Positions 1 through 7,270 of a DNA stretch of 12,800 nt are shown one piece after another. How positions within the stretch are numbered: position 1 is the first letter of the stretch; every line of letters starts with the position of its first letter. The notes beneath the pieces are model-generated. The model saw nothing but the letters and a program-made list of their open reading frames with translations. It ran no database searches and had not been told where the DNA came from. The DNA is from CAYVFC01 sp964450715 (GTDB lineage Bacteria; Myxococcota_A; Polyangia; Polyangiales; JAFGIB01): NCBI GenBank assembly GCA_964450715.1, contig CAYVFC010000193.1, positions 1 through 12,800 of the forward strand, in the 5' to 3' direction. The position numbers and the translations under genes are program-made.

Positions 1-7
1 CTGTGAG

Positions 8-33
8 AGCCGGGGCGGGTAACCGCCCCGGCT
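8..33. other. Perfect 11-bp stem-loop with GTAA loop
   Basis: AGCCGGGGCGG (8-18) and CCGCCCCGGCT (23-33) are perfect reverse complements around the tetraloop GTAA, which is of the stable GNRA class in RNA. No T-run follows on either side, so it is not a standard intrinsic terminator. Bases 6-13 (AGAGCCGG) can instead pair with CCGGCTCT at 99-106, so two mutually exclusive folds are possible. It could be the 3' end of an upstream transcript or part of a structured RNA. Confidence 0.6.
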
Positions 34-443
34 ACTCAAGGAGCAACGCAGCAGATGGGGCCGCCCCGCCCGAGAGGCGGCTGAAAGGGTTTATGAGACC
101 GGCTCTAGTTGTTACGGGTTACGACGAGCAGATCGCGCTGGGCGGGCCCGTTTATTTACATTGTGCATCCTCCAACCGCACGGGCGCTTCCTGGCGCGCT
201 CTATCAGGCCGAGCGCAGAGGCGTCCCCGCTTTCGAGGCCGTGGAGATGGGGCGTCGAGCCGGGATGTCGAGCCTGGAGCCGCTGGTGCTTTCCATCCTG
301 GGACTGTGCGAGCCGGCCGACGTTTCCTGTCCGGTGGGGTAAGGAGGCCGGCCGTACACGCGGCGGGGGCGGGTCGGCAGCGCTACCGTTGCGGGCGGTC
401 GGGTGGCGCCGCTTTTCTACCCCTTCCCGACCCCGGGAGGGGA

Positions 444-510
444 TTGCGCGAGCTAGGAAATTTCGCGTATAGTATTCGCTTCGCGGCCCTAGCCGGCTCG
501 TCTATAGTAT
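444..510 (+). promoter_or_regulatory. Candidate tandem sigma70-like promoter for the GAF/zinc-ribbon pair
   Basis: TATAGT, one mismatch from the TATAAT consensus, occurs at 468-473 and again at 503-508, each inside the longer box TATAGTAT, 35 bp apart. The first has TTGCGC at 444-449 with an 18-nt spacer. The second has only a poor TTCGCG at 479-484, also with an 18-nt spacer. Both point toward the start codon at 555. The -35 matches are weak, so this is only a candidate. Confidence 0.3.
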
Positions 511-554
511 AGAAAAGTCAACCCCTTTTCGATAGCTATCCCGATCCGAACACC

Positions 555-1262
555 ATGGCAAGACAAACCAAACATCCGCGGTTATCGGCCACCGAAAAAG
601 AGATCGCTGATTTGCGAGCGCGGAGCGAGGAGTACCACGAGAAGATCGAGCTGCTGCTGGCGCGCTACTCGGAGCTGGTCGAGCAGAACGCGCTGCTGGA
701 GGCGCAAAACGCCTCTTTGCTCAATCTGTGCGTGGCGACTTCTCGCATCCATTCCTCGCTGAAGTACGGATCGGTAATCCGGGCGGTCAAGGAGATCATA
801 GGCCAGCTCATCGGCGGCAAGTCGTTCCGCATCTATCTGGTAGACAAGCAGCGTAAAGGCCTGGTCGTCCTGACCTCGGAGGGGATATCCGAGAGTCAGA
901 ACGAGGCCGTGGGCAAGGGGGCGAAGAAGGCGATCAAGACGGGCAAGGTCCACGTGGCCGAGGAGCAGCAGGGTGAAAGGAGGGAGTTTCCCGTGGCGTC
1001 GATACCGCTGCTGGTGAGCGGGCAGGTCATGGGCGCCATCGTGATAGGGGAGCTGCTGTCTCAGAAGAAAGGCCTGGTCACGGAGGACCTGCAGATCTTC
1101 GAGGTTCTGGGCAGCGATGCAGCCAACGCCCTGTACAGCGCCAAGCTGCACTGGGCGCTGGAGGAGGAAAAGAAGAAGGGCGTCGTGGACGAGGGCGTGA
1201 TAGACTTGTTGCCGCCAAAGGTGGCGCTGGAGCGGGGGCGCGAAGCCCGGGGCAAGAAATGA
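555..1262 (+). CDS. Coiled-coil GAF-domain protein (cytoplasmic sensor or scaffold)
   Basis: This 235-residue protein starts with a charged helix of heptad character (about residues 11-56, rich in E, L, R and Q) that predicts a coiled coil. A GAF-type fold follows at about 57-200: SRIHSSLKYGSVIRAVKEII, FRIYLVD, then VASIPLLVSGQVMGAIVIGE, a typical GAF core strand and turn. The C-terminal tail is Lys/Glu-rich. There is no signal peptide or membrane segment, and no kinase, cyclase or DNA-binding output domain, so it is probably a small regulatory or scaffolding subunit; any ligand is unknown. The ATG has no clear Shine-Dalgarno but is the only start that keeps the coiled coil. Its stop overlaps the next start (ATGA), so the two are probably translated together and may act in one complex. 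I recognise the fold, not a named orthologue. Confidence 0.8.
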   Translation: MARQTKHPRLSATEKEIADLRARSEEYHEKIELLLARYSELVEQNALLEAQNASLLNLCVATSRIHSSLKYGSVIRAVKEIIGQLIGGKSFRIYLVDKQRKGLVVLTSEGISESQNEAVGKGAKKAIKTGKVHVAEEQQGERREFPVASIPLLVSGQVMGAIVIGELLSQKKGLVTEDLQIFEVLGSDAANALYSAKLHWALEEEKKKGVVDEGVIDLLPPKVALERGREARGKK

Positions 1263-2524
1263 CGGAGATCGTCTGCGAGAGATGCGGGGCCGCCAACGCG
1301 GTCCCGGAAAAAGACGCCGGCGAAGGCGTGCCCGAGATGAAATGCGCCGAGTGCGGCGAGGCGATTTCCGCGCCAGAATCCGCGACAGCGTCGGCCGGAG
1401 GAGCGAGGGCCATCAAGGCGGAGACAGACAAGGCGATGATCGGCGAGCGCGGCGAGGACTCGCCGCCGTTCAACGCCAACACCCTGCGCAAGACGGCCGA
1501 CAAGAGCGAAACCGCGGTGGAGGATTCCGGCATCGTGGACGTGGCCAAGCTGCTCTCGGCGGCCAGGGCGACGGGGCGCGACAGCCGGCCCGAGGTCGGA
1601 GACGGCTCCGCGTTGCTCGGCGTGAAACGACCGGCGGTCGGCTCGCTCAGCGTCTCCCCGGACGACGCCGACAAGGAAGAAAAGGGCGGCAAGACCCTCT
1701 ACGCCATCCTGGGGGCTGGCATGTTCATCGGCGCGGCCATTCTGGGCGCGGCATGGATCCTGAAACCGCAGTTGCAGCCTATCGCTGGGCTGGAGCAGAA
1801 CCCGGGGACCGAGCAGGCAACCGTGGCCGGCCCGGTTGCAGTCGAGCCGGACGAGAAACAAGCCGGCCCGTCGGATCTAGAGCAACAGCCGACCGCTGAA
1901 GAGCGGGCCGACCGGGACGAGGCGAAGGAGGAAGCAGAGCGCCCGCGCCGCGGCTACGGGGAGCGCGATCCGGCTTCCTCGGAAAATGGCCGGGGCAAGA
2001 AGCGTTCGCTACGGGCGGACAAAACCGAATCCGCGCCGGCGGCCGAGCCCGCGAGTGCCGAGAAAACGGCGGCGCCTCCGGAGTCCGAGCCCGGCGCTAC
2101 CGCGAAGACCGCACCTTCGTCCGGGACAGGGCCAGAGGCCAAAAAGGCGCAGGAGAAAGAGCCGTCGGCGAACAGGTCCCTGGCGAGCTTGCTGGACAAC
2201 GCCGTGGTCGCCGGAGCGCCGGTCGGCGCGACCAAAACGGCCGCGACAGCCCAACCGGCGCGCGACCTTCCCCAGAAACCCTCGCGGGACCAGGTGTTGG
2301 ACGCTTTGCGCAGGGTCCAGTCAAAGGTATCGGCCTGTGCCGGTGGGAAAAAGGGTACGGCCATGGCCGCGATCAAGGTGGCCAGCAGCGGCAAGGTCAA
2401 GAGCGTGAATATCAGCAACGTCGAGGAGCCCGCTGCTTCCTGTATCGCCGGCGCGGTCAAGCTGGCCAAGTTCCCGGAGTTCTCCGACGACGAGTTCTCC
2501 ATCAACTTCCCCTTCCACTTGTAG
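1259..2524 (+). CDS. Zinc-ribbon / single-TM / AgmX-PglI C-terminal domain protein (reduced GltJ-like)
   Basis: This 421-residue protein has an N-terminal zinc ribbon with C6-x2-C9 and C29-x2-C32, of the MJ0042-like type. A disordered linker runs to about 145, followed by one membrane helix (about 146-168, LYAILGAGMFIGAAILGAAW) and a long Ala/Glu/Pro/Lys-rich periplasmic linker (about 170-340). The last 81 residues carry the features of the AgmX/PglI C-terminal domain: paired cysteines C360 and C395, GTAMAAIKVASSGKVKSV, a KFPEF motif, and a terminal NFPFHL strand. In Myxococcus, GltJ/AgmX has a cytoplasmic zinc finger, a TM helix and TonB-like periplasmic domains and couples the cytoplasm to the envelope in gliding. 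This protein lacks a visible GYF domain and has only one C-terminal domain. The start overlaps the GAF gene stop. Envelope coupling is inferred, and a gliding role is not shown. Confidence 0.8.
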   Translation: MTEIVCERCGAANAVPEKDAGEGVPEMKCAECGEAISAPESATASAGGARAIKAETDKAMIGERGEDSPPFNANTLRKTADKSETAVEDSGIVDVAKLLSAARATGRDSRPEVGDGSALLGVKRPAVGSLSVSPDDADKEEKGGKTLYAILGAGMFIGAAILGAAWILKPQLQPIAGLEQNPGTEQATVAGPVAVEPDEKQAGPSDLEQQPTAEERADRDEAKEEAERPRRGYGERDPASSENGRGKKRSLRADKTESAPAAEPASAEKTAAPPESEPGATAKTAPSSGTGPEAKKAQEKEPSANRSLASLLDNAVVAGAPVGATKTAATAQPARDLPQKPSRDQVLDALRRVQSKVSACAGGKKGTAMAAIKVASSGKVKSVNISNVEEPAASCIAGAVKLAKFPEFSDDEFSINFPFHL

Positions 2525-2544
2525 CTCACCCACGTGCCCCCGCC

Positions 2545-2635
2545 GGGTCCCCGCAACCGCGCGCCCGGGGGTTGTACCGACGTTTCATTCGCCGCCGGCA
2601 TCCCCAACATTCCCAACGCGCGGTTGCGGGGACCC
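2545..2635. repeat. 19-bp perfect inverted repeat after the zinc-ribbon gene
   Basis: The arm at 2545-2563 (gggtccccgcaaccgcgcg) is perfectly repeated in inverse at 2617-2635, separated by 53 nt. It begins 20 bp after the zinc-ribbon stop codon. It could form a large hairpin acting as a transcription end or processing signal, but no T-tract follows. It could also be a relic of a small palindromic repeat element. Confidence 0.7.
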
Positions 2636-2931
2636 CGCGTACGACCCTCCGCACGCCGCGTCGGCGTGATCGGAACGTGTCTCGGTGGTACAAATACCGG
2701 ATGAATATCCGCGTCGTGTCTTCCGGCGGTATTCCGGTAAGCGTTCAGGCCTTGGGCAGCGCGGCGGCCCAGGCGCCGGAAAGAGCTCGGCGGCCAGCCG
2801 GGCCGGTGAGGATTGTACTCACGTACCTGACGGTTGTCGGTGGATTCGTGCGAAGCGGAGGGGACGACAGTCCGCGGAGCTGCACGAATCCAGCGGCAAT
2901 ACACAGGGGCCGCAGGCCCCGAGTACACCGG

Positions 2932-2958
2932 CCCGAGGACGAAAACCGGTTTTTCGGG
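2932..2958 (+). promoter_or_regulatory. Hairpin abutting the start codon
   Basis: CCCGA (2932-2936) pairs with TCGGG (2954-2958), enclosing the palindrome AAAACCGGTTTT (2942-2953). The last base of the outer stem is directly followed by the ATG at 2959. The only Shine-Dalgarno-like sequence, GAGGA at 2935-2939, is partly in the stem and 19 nt from the ATG. Folding could therefore limit ribosome access. This is inferred from pairing only. Confidence 0.4.
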
Positions 2959-4653
2959 ATGCATCGGCCGCCGTTGTTTCAGATACCGACTACCCCCCCT
3001 GAACGGTTACGTATTCCGTCTCTGGCCGCCGCGGCCGTTACCGCCCTGCTGCTCGGCTCGTCTCTGTTCGCGACCCCCGCCCTAGCGCTGGTTACCCAGC
3101 CCAACGGCGCGGTGGTGCCCATCGATTCGGGGAGCGAGGTTCAGCTCTACCAGCTGTTCGCCGACCAGGCAGAGGCCATAGACTGGCTGGCCGACGCGCA
3201 CGATACGCCGGACACCTTCTCCCCGCTTTGCGAGTTCTCGGCCACGCTGGTTCTCAAGCAGTCCGGCTCCAGCCTGGGGGTGGGCTGGTACAATGTCGTT
3301 CCCGGGGCGGTGGCGCCGCCCGGGCCGGGCGAGATCTACCAGATCGTGCCGCCCGGCTCTGCGGTGGGCACGGTCATCGCCAGTGCCGACATCCGGGAGC
3401 ATCCCGCCTACCTGGGAGGCGATATCGGATTCGCGCTCATACGCGATCCCCCCCATTTCTCCCAAAGCAAGTGGAATACCGTCTGCGACCAGCTCTTCTG
3501 CGCCGCCACCCCCGGCCCTTGGATACTGGGGCTCAGCTACAAGTCCACCACCATTCCGGATGCCTGGTACCTGGCCTTCGAGGACGGCGACACCACCAAC
3601 TTCAGCTGGAACAACGACGGCGACTACAACGACTACGTCTTCCTCTTCACTGGCATCGTCTGTTCGGGCGCCGGACAGCCTTGCCAGGTGCAGGACGCGC
3701 AGGGGGTCTGCCTCAACGGATTGACCGAGTGCGACAAGAACGGGGATATCGTCTGCAAGCAGCTTATCGAACCCGAGAGTGAGGCCTGCGACGGCGTAGA
3801 CAACGACTGCGACGGCGAGATCGACGAAGACGAGGACCTGTGCGCGATAAACGAAGTCTGCGTGCGCGGCACCTGTGTTCCCTACTGCGGCGAGGAGTTC
3901 CCCTGCATCCCGCCGGCGGTTTGCGAGGGCCTGGTCTGCGTTCATCCCGACTGCGTCGGAGTGCAGTGCGACCCGGGTCAGGCCTGCATAGAGGGCGACT
4001 GCCGCGCTCCCTGCGACGGGGTCGCCTGCCCGCCGCCGCTGGTCTGCCGGATCGGCCGCTGCATGGACGCCTGTGCGGGCATCGTCTGCGGGGACAACCT
4101 AGTATGCGAGCAGGGCGCCTGCATTCCGGGCTGTGCCTGCCAGGGTTGCCCGGACGGTTTCGCTTGCCGGCAGGACGATCGCCGCTGCGTAGACGAAGCC
4201 TGCCTGCAGGTGACCTGCGAGCAGGGGAGCTATTGTGAGCAGGGCGTCTGCGTGGACGCTTGCCGGGACGCTGTCTGCCCTTTGGGTCAGCTCTGCCAGA
4301 GCGGGGCCTGCGTCGAGGGGCAGGCGAACGCGGGCGCCGGGGGCACGGGCGGCGCCGGCGGCTCTTCCGGCCCCGACCTGCCGGGAGCTGCCGGCGCCGG
4401 AGCGGGCGGTGAATCGCATGATGCGGCGTTTCCGGTAGCGGAAGCCGACGGCGGAAGCGCGGGCGGCGCCGCCCCGTTCGCGCCCGGCGCCGAGCAGCTG
4501 TCCGATCCGGCCTGCGATTGCCGGACGCTGCCCGGGCATCCCGCGCCCGCGCTGCCCGTCGCGCCGTTCGCGCTGGCGGTCGCCCTCTGGCTTACTATCG
4601 GCCGTTGGCGTCGTCGCCGGATGGTGGCGGGCGACCCGGCAAACGAGCGGTGA
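2959..4653 (+). CDS. Exported modular protein: DUF4114-like, MopE motif, Cys repeats, MYXO-CTERM-like tail
   Basis: From the ATG at 2959 this is 564 residues. The open frame extends to 2572, but 2959 is preferred because a signal peptide begins here: a hydrophobic stretch at about 21-43 ending ATPALA, with likely cleavage after A43. A DUF4114-like domain follows, with YLAFEDGD near 204-211 and the acidic loop DGDYNDY at 220-226. Then come the Cu/metal-binding MopE-type motif CDGVDNDCDGEIDED (277-291) and at least five CX5CX4C cysteine modules to about residue 455. A Gly/Ala/Ser linker leads to a C-terminal signal: C519-D-C521, a hydrophobic helix (about 532-550) and RRRR. That tripartite tail fits MYXO-CTERM, which is processed by a myxosortase, so the mature protein is probably anchored at the cell surface. 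The ligand is unknown. The stop lies 2 nt from that of the convergent GT2 gene. Confidence 0.82.
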   Translation: MHRPPLFQIPTTPPERLRIPSLAAAAVTALLLGSSLFATPALALVTQPNGAVVPIDSGSEVQLYQLFADQAEAIDWLADAHDTPDTFSPLCEFSATLVLKQSGSSLGVGWYNVVPGAVAPPGPGEIYQIVPPGSAVGTVIASADIREHPAYLGGDIGFALIRDPPHFSQSKWNTVCDQLFCAATPGPWILGLSYKSTTIPDAWYLAFEDGDTTNFSWNNDGDYNDYVFLFTGIVCSGAGQPCQVQDAQGVCLNGLTECDKNGDIVCKQLIEPESEACDGVDNDCDGEIDEDEDLCAINEVCVRGTCVPYCGEEFPCIPPAVCEGLVCVHPDCVGVQCDPGQACIEGDCRAPCDGVACPPPLVCRIGRCMDACAGIVCGDNLVCEQGACIPGCACQGCPDGFACRQDDRRCVDEACLQVTCEQGSYCEQGVCVDACRDAVCPLGQLCQSGACVEGQANAGAGGTGGAGGSSGPDLPGAAGAGAGGESHDAAFPVAEADGGSAGGAAPFAPGAEQLSDPACDCRTLPGHPAPALPVAPFALAVALWLTIGRWRRRRMVAGDPANER

Positions 4654-4655
4654 GG

Positions 4656-5732
4656 TTATACCGCCGGTAGCTCGAGCCGCGTGGTTGCTGGGACCGATGC
4701 GGGGGACGCCCCCTCGACCTCGCGTTCGTGCGGTTTCCTTTCCGCTGGAATGTCGATCTGCAGCTCTTCGTTCTCGCTCATGTCCATCCACATGGCGAAA
4801 AGAAGCAGGCCGATGCCGCCGAGCGAATAGACGGCGAGCCAGGAGATCCAGCCGTAGCAGACCTCGACGTCTGCGGCCACACCCAGCGTCGGGGCGAAAT
4901 CGATGGCGGCGATCATCGTGGCACCGATAGAGCCCAGCAGGAAAAGGGCGATCCCGATCAGATAGAAGAAGAAGACGGGGTGCAGCTCCCGGACCAGATA
5001 ACGGTAGACAATCCGATAGACGAACAGCCTGAGCAGCAGGAAGGATAGCGGCAAGACTACCCGCAGGATCCGCATCTTGGACCTCTCCCCGACGTTGTAG
5101 CGGGGCTCGCTGGGGATCTGCGCCACGCGAAAGCCGAAGACGTTCAACTTGACCAGGATGTCGTTGGGGACGCCGTAGCCGCCGTAGATGCGGTCGAGAT
5201 CGAGGGCGTTCAGCGCGCGGCGGGAGATGGCCGTGTACCCCGATTGCGAGTCGATGACGCTCCAGTACCCGGAGGCGATCCTGGTCAGAAGGGAGAGGAC
5301 CGCGTTGCCGATGAACCGCCGCTTGGGGATCTTGTGCCAGGAGTTCTCGGTCAGCAGCCGGTTGCCCTTCGCGTAATCGGCCCGACCGTCCACGACGGGC
5401 CGGATGATCTCGATTAACTCGCCGGGCTCCATCTGGCCGTCGCCGGCCATCACCGCCGTGATGTCGATCTCCCTCTGCGCCATCCACTTGTACCCCTCGG
5501 CAATGGCGTGCCCGACGCCCCGCTCGCCCCGGCGTCGCACGACGAAGACCCGGTCCGCGAACCGTTTCTCGCCACAAAAGCGTTCGGCGGCGGCGGCGGT
5601 TCCGTCGCCGCTGCCGTCGTCGACCACCACGATCTTGTCGACGAAGTCGGGGATGGAGGAGATGACCTTGCCGATCTGCGTTTCCTCGTTATAAGCGGGA
5701 ACCACGACACCTATGGTTTTGTCGTCCAGCAT
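4656..5732 (-). CDS. GT2 glycosyltransferase, DPM1/polyprenyl-phosphate type, with C-terminal TM helices
   Basis: This 358-residue protein has a GT-A family 2 catalytic domain at about 1-220: VVPAYNEE (10-17), VVVDDGSGDGT (35-45), the nucleotide-sugar/metal region AGDGQM (96-101, in place of DxD), and DSQSGYTAIS (161-170), a stretch typical of DPM1-like enzymes. Two hydrophobic helices follow (about 252-278 and 293-316), then an acidic cytoplasmic tail. Such enzymes usually move a sugar from a nucleotide donor to a polyprenyl or other lipid phosphate at the inner face of the inner membrane. The donor and acceptor here cannot be read from sequence. It is divergent from the permease/PAP2/GH172 operon across 191 bp, which suggests a joint glycan-lipid pathway. 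The ATG at 5732 lacks a clear Shine-Dalgarno. The upstream region is shared with the operon. Confidence 0.88.
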   Translation of the reverse strand: MLDDKTIGVVVPAYNEETQIGKVISSIPDFVDKIVVVDDGSGDGTAAAAERFCGEKRFADRVFVVRRRGERGVGHAIAEGYKWMAQREIDITAVMAGDGQMEPGELIEIIRPVVDGRADYAKGNRLLTENSWHKIPKRRFIGNAVLSLLTRIASGYWSVIDSQSGYTAISRRALNALDLDRIYGGYGVPNDILVKLNVFGFRVAQIPSEPRYNVGERSKMRILRVVLPLSFLLLRLFVYRIVYRYLVRELHPVFFFYLIGIALFLLGSIGATMIAAIDFAPTLGVAADVEVCYGWISWLAVYSLGGIGLLLFAMWMDMSENEELQIDIPAERKPHEREVEGASPASVPATTRLELPAV

Positions 5733-5923
5733 GGCGCGAGCAAAGGTCGATCGATAAAATGCGGCATCGTACCATCAGATGCAAGAGCGGCCGTTTTTTC
5801 GCGGGCGGCCGGTTCATGAGGTTAGGAGGGGGCCGGCGATTTGTGAAGCCCCTTGGTTACGGGTATTCTCGCCCGTTGACGCGAGCCGGCCTCCGGGCCG
5901 CGACCCAGACCGGAGATCGACGG
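5733..5923. promoter_or_regulatory. Divergent intergenic region between GT2 and the permease operon
   Basis: This 191-bp gap must hold the start signals for both directions if the permease starts at 5924. An AT-rich patch GATCGATAAAATG (about 5749-5761) could supply a -10 in either direction; on the minus strand TTGCAT is seen upstream of it, but the match is poor. A Shine-Dalgarno GGAG at 5912-5915 lies 8 nt before the GTG at 5924 and decides the permease start. No operator is clear. Confidence 0.35.
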
Positions 5924-7270
5924 GTGCAGGACGGAGCCAAACCCAGCAAACAGCTCACGCTTTTCGACTCGGTCTGCCTGGTCGTCGGCATCATCGTGGG
6001 AGTCGGCATCTACCAGACCGCCCCCGACGTGGCCAAGGGAGCGGGCAGCTGGTCGGGCGTGCTGCTGATCTGGGTCGCGGGCGGCCTGCTCTCGCTCTGC
6101 GGGGCGCTCGGCTATGCCGAGCTGGCTTCGGCCTACCCCGGTCAGGGTGGGGACTACGTCTATCTGAGCCGCGCCTATGGGCGCTGGGCCGGTTTTCTCT
6201 TCGGCTGGATGCAGCTCGGGGTGACGCGCCCCGGGGACATCGCGGTGATGGCCTTTGCCTTCGCCACCTACGCGCGCGCGGTCTACGATCCCTTCGCCGA
6301 TACGGCGTTTCCCTACGGGCAGCGCATCTACGCCGGCGCCGCGGTGATCGCGCTGACGGCGGTCAATATCTCCGGCGTGCGGGAGGGGAAGTGGACGCAG
6401 AACGTACTGACCATGGTCAAGGCAGCGGCGCTGCTGGCCGTGGTAGCCGTCGCCTTGCTCGCGCCGGGGCAGCCGGCCACCCCGGTCGAGCCCGTGGTTG
6501 CCCTGCCGGCCAGCGTGGCGCTCATCCTGGTCCTGTTCACCTACGGGGGCTGGAACGAGATGGCCTATGTCGCCGCTGAGGTTCGGGATGCGAAGCGAAA
6601 CATCGTCCGCGCGCTGGTGTTGAGCACGCTCGCCGTCACCGTGCTTTACCTGCTGGTCAACGGCGCCTTTCTCTACGCGTTGGGCTACGCGGGGGTGGCG
6701 CTCTCCGAGCGGGTGGCGGCCGACGCGGTGGGCAGCGCCTTCCCGGCAGCCGGCGCCAACCTGATCAGCGCTCTGGTCTGCATCTCTGCTCTGGGGGCTT
6801 GCAACGGGCTCATCTTCACCGGGGCGCGCATCTCCTACGCGGTCGGGGCCGACCACCGGGCCTTCGCCTGGTTCGGCAGATGGAGCGAGCGCACCGGCAC
6901 CCCGGTCCGCGCTTTGCTGGTGCAGGCCCTGTTGGCGCTCGGGCTGATCGTCGTATTGGGATCCTTCGTGGAGACCATTCTCTACTCCACGCCCGCTATT
7001 TATACGTTCTATTTGGCGACCAGCCTGGCGGTGATCGTCCTGCGCCGCAAGGAGCCCCAGGTGCAGCGGCCCTACCGGGTAACCGCTTACCCGCTGCCCA
7101 ACCTGCTTTTCGCCGCCGTTTGCGGATTCCTCATCTACAGCGCGGTGCGCTTCGCCATCGACGTGCTGAACCGGCCCTGGATCGTCTGGGTGCCTTTCGC
7201 CATCTCTCTGCTCGGGCTGCCCCTCTACTTCTGGGGCAGTAAGAGCTCGGCGAGGATTTCCGCGAGATGA
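5924..7270 (+). CDS. APC-superfamily amino-acid permease
   Basis: I choose the GTG at 5924 (448 residues) rather than the ATG at 5759. It has GGAG at 8-nt spacing, and it gives the short cytoplasmic N-terminus usual for the family, whereas the upstream 55 residues are Arg/Gly-rich and featureless. TM1 (about 12-32) carries the glycine-rich substrate-binding break IIVGVGIYQTAP, the APC GxGI(F/Y) motif. TM2 and its loop carry GALGYAELASAYPGQGGDYVYLSRAYG, typical of amino acid/LAT-type transporters. About 12 TM helices are expected over the length, which suits a complete permease. It likely imports an amino acid or related amine by proton coupling or exchange; substrate unknown. The stop overlaps the next start (ATGA), the first of two such couplings in this operon. 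Confidence 0.87.
   Translation: MQDGAKPSKQLTLFDSVCLVVGIIVGVGIYQTAPDVAKGAGSWSGVLLIWVAGGLLSLCGALGYAELASAYPGQGGDYVYLSRAYGRWAGFLFGWMQLGVTRPGDIAVMAFAFATYARAVYDPFADTAFPYGQRIYAGAAVIALTAVNISGVREGKWTQNVLTMVKAAALLAVVAVALLAPGQPATPVEPVVALPASVALILVLFTYGGWNEMAYVAAEVRDAKRNIVRALVLSTLAVTVLYLLVNGAFLYALGYAGVALSERVAADAVGSAFPAAGANLISALVCISALGACNGLIFTGARISYAVGADHRAFAWFGRWSERTGTPVRALLVQALLALGLIVVLGSFVETILYSTPAIYTFYLATSLAVIVLRRKEPQVQRPYRVTAYPLPNLLFAAVCGFLIYSAVRFAIDVLNRPWIVWVPFAISLLGLPLYFWGSKSSARISAR

Larger units (their letters stand above)
1..554. other. Left-edge region without a confident gene
   Basis: I see no convincing protein gene here. Open frames exist on the plus strand, but none has a ribosome binding site or a recognisable domain; the least bad is a TTG-started frame ending at the TAA at 340-342 whose last 45 codons have coding-like third positions. 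The stretch holds a strong stem-loop at 8-33, a smaller CCGCC/GGCGG hairpin near 66-80, an imperfect 9-bp stem-loop at 420-442 with one bulged T, two TATAGTAT boxes at 468-475 and 503-510, and the 10-bp palindrome GATAGCTATC at 531-540 just before the GAF gene. It probably contains the end of an upstream transcript and the promoter of the gene pair at 555. Confidence 0.5.
2525..2958. other. 434-bp noncoding stretch dense in stem-loops (possible structured leader RNA)
   Basis: The plus frame is open from 2572 but its translation is Arg/Pro-rich and featureless before the signal peptide at 2959, so I treat this stretch as noncoding. It contains, in order: the 19-bp inverted repeat at 2545/2617; a 7-bp stem with 3-nt loop at 2652-2668 (CACGCCG/CGGCGTG); a stem with one bulge at 2749-2774; GTGAG/CTCAC at 2806-2822; an 11-bp perfect stem at 2841-2851/2882-2892 (TGGATTCGTGC) with GCGGA/TCCGC nested inside; GGGGCC-gca-GGCCCC at 2906-2920; and the palindrome AAAACCGGTTTT at 2942-2953. 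I recognise no known riboswitch, RNase P, SRP or tmRNA signature. Promoter and RNA strand are not determined. Confidence 0.5.

Noticed and set aside
109..342. Plus-strand frame of 77 codons with a TTG start
   Set aside because: The second half has coding-like third positions, but there is no ribosome binding site, no domain and a rare start; it may be a gene fragment, and the support is too thin.
420..442. Stem-loop as intrinsic terminator
   Set aside because: An imperfect 9-bp stem with a bulge, but no T-run follows on either strand.
2572..2958. N-terminal extension of the MYXO-CTERM protein by 129 residues
   Set aside because: The extension is Arg/Pro-rich and overlaps perfect stem-loops, and a signal peptide begins at 2959; a secreted protein would not have 129 residues before it.
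3082..3945. Long antisense frame inside the MYXO-CTERM gene
   Set aside because: A GC-rich shadow frame; the plus strand has clear domains, a signal peptide and a sorting tail.
5759..5923. N-terminal extension of the permease from the ATG at 5759
   Set aside because: The 55 added residues are basic and featureless, whereas the GTG at 5924 has GGAG at 8 nt and gives the usual short N-terminus before TM1.
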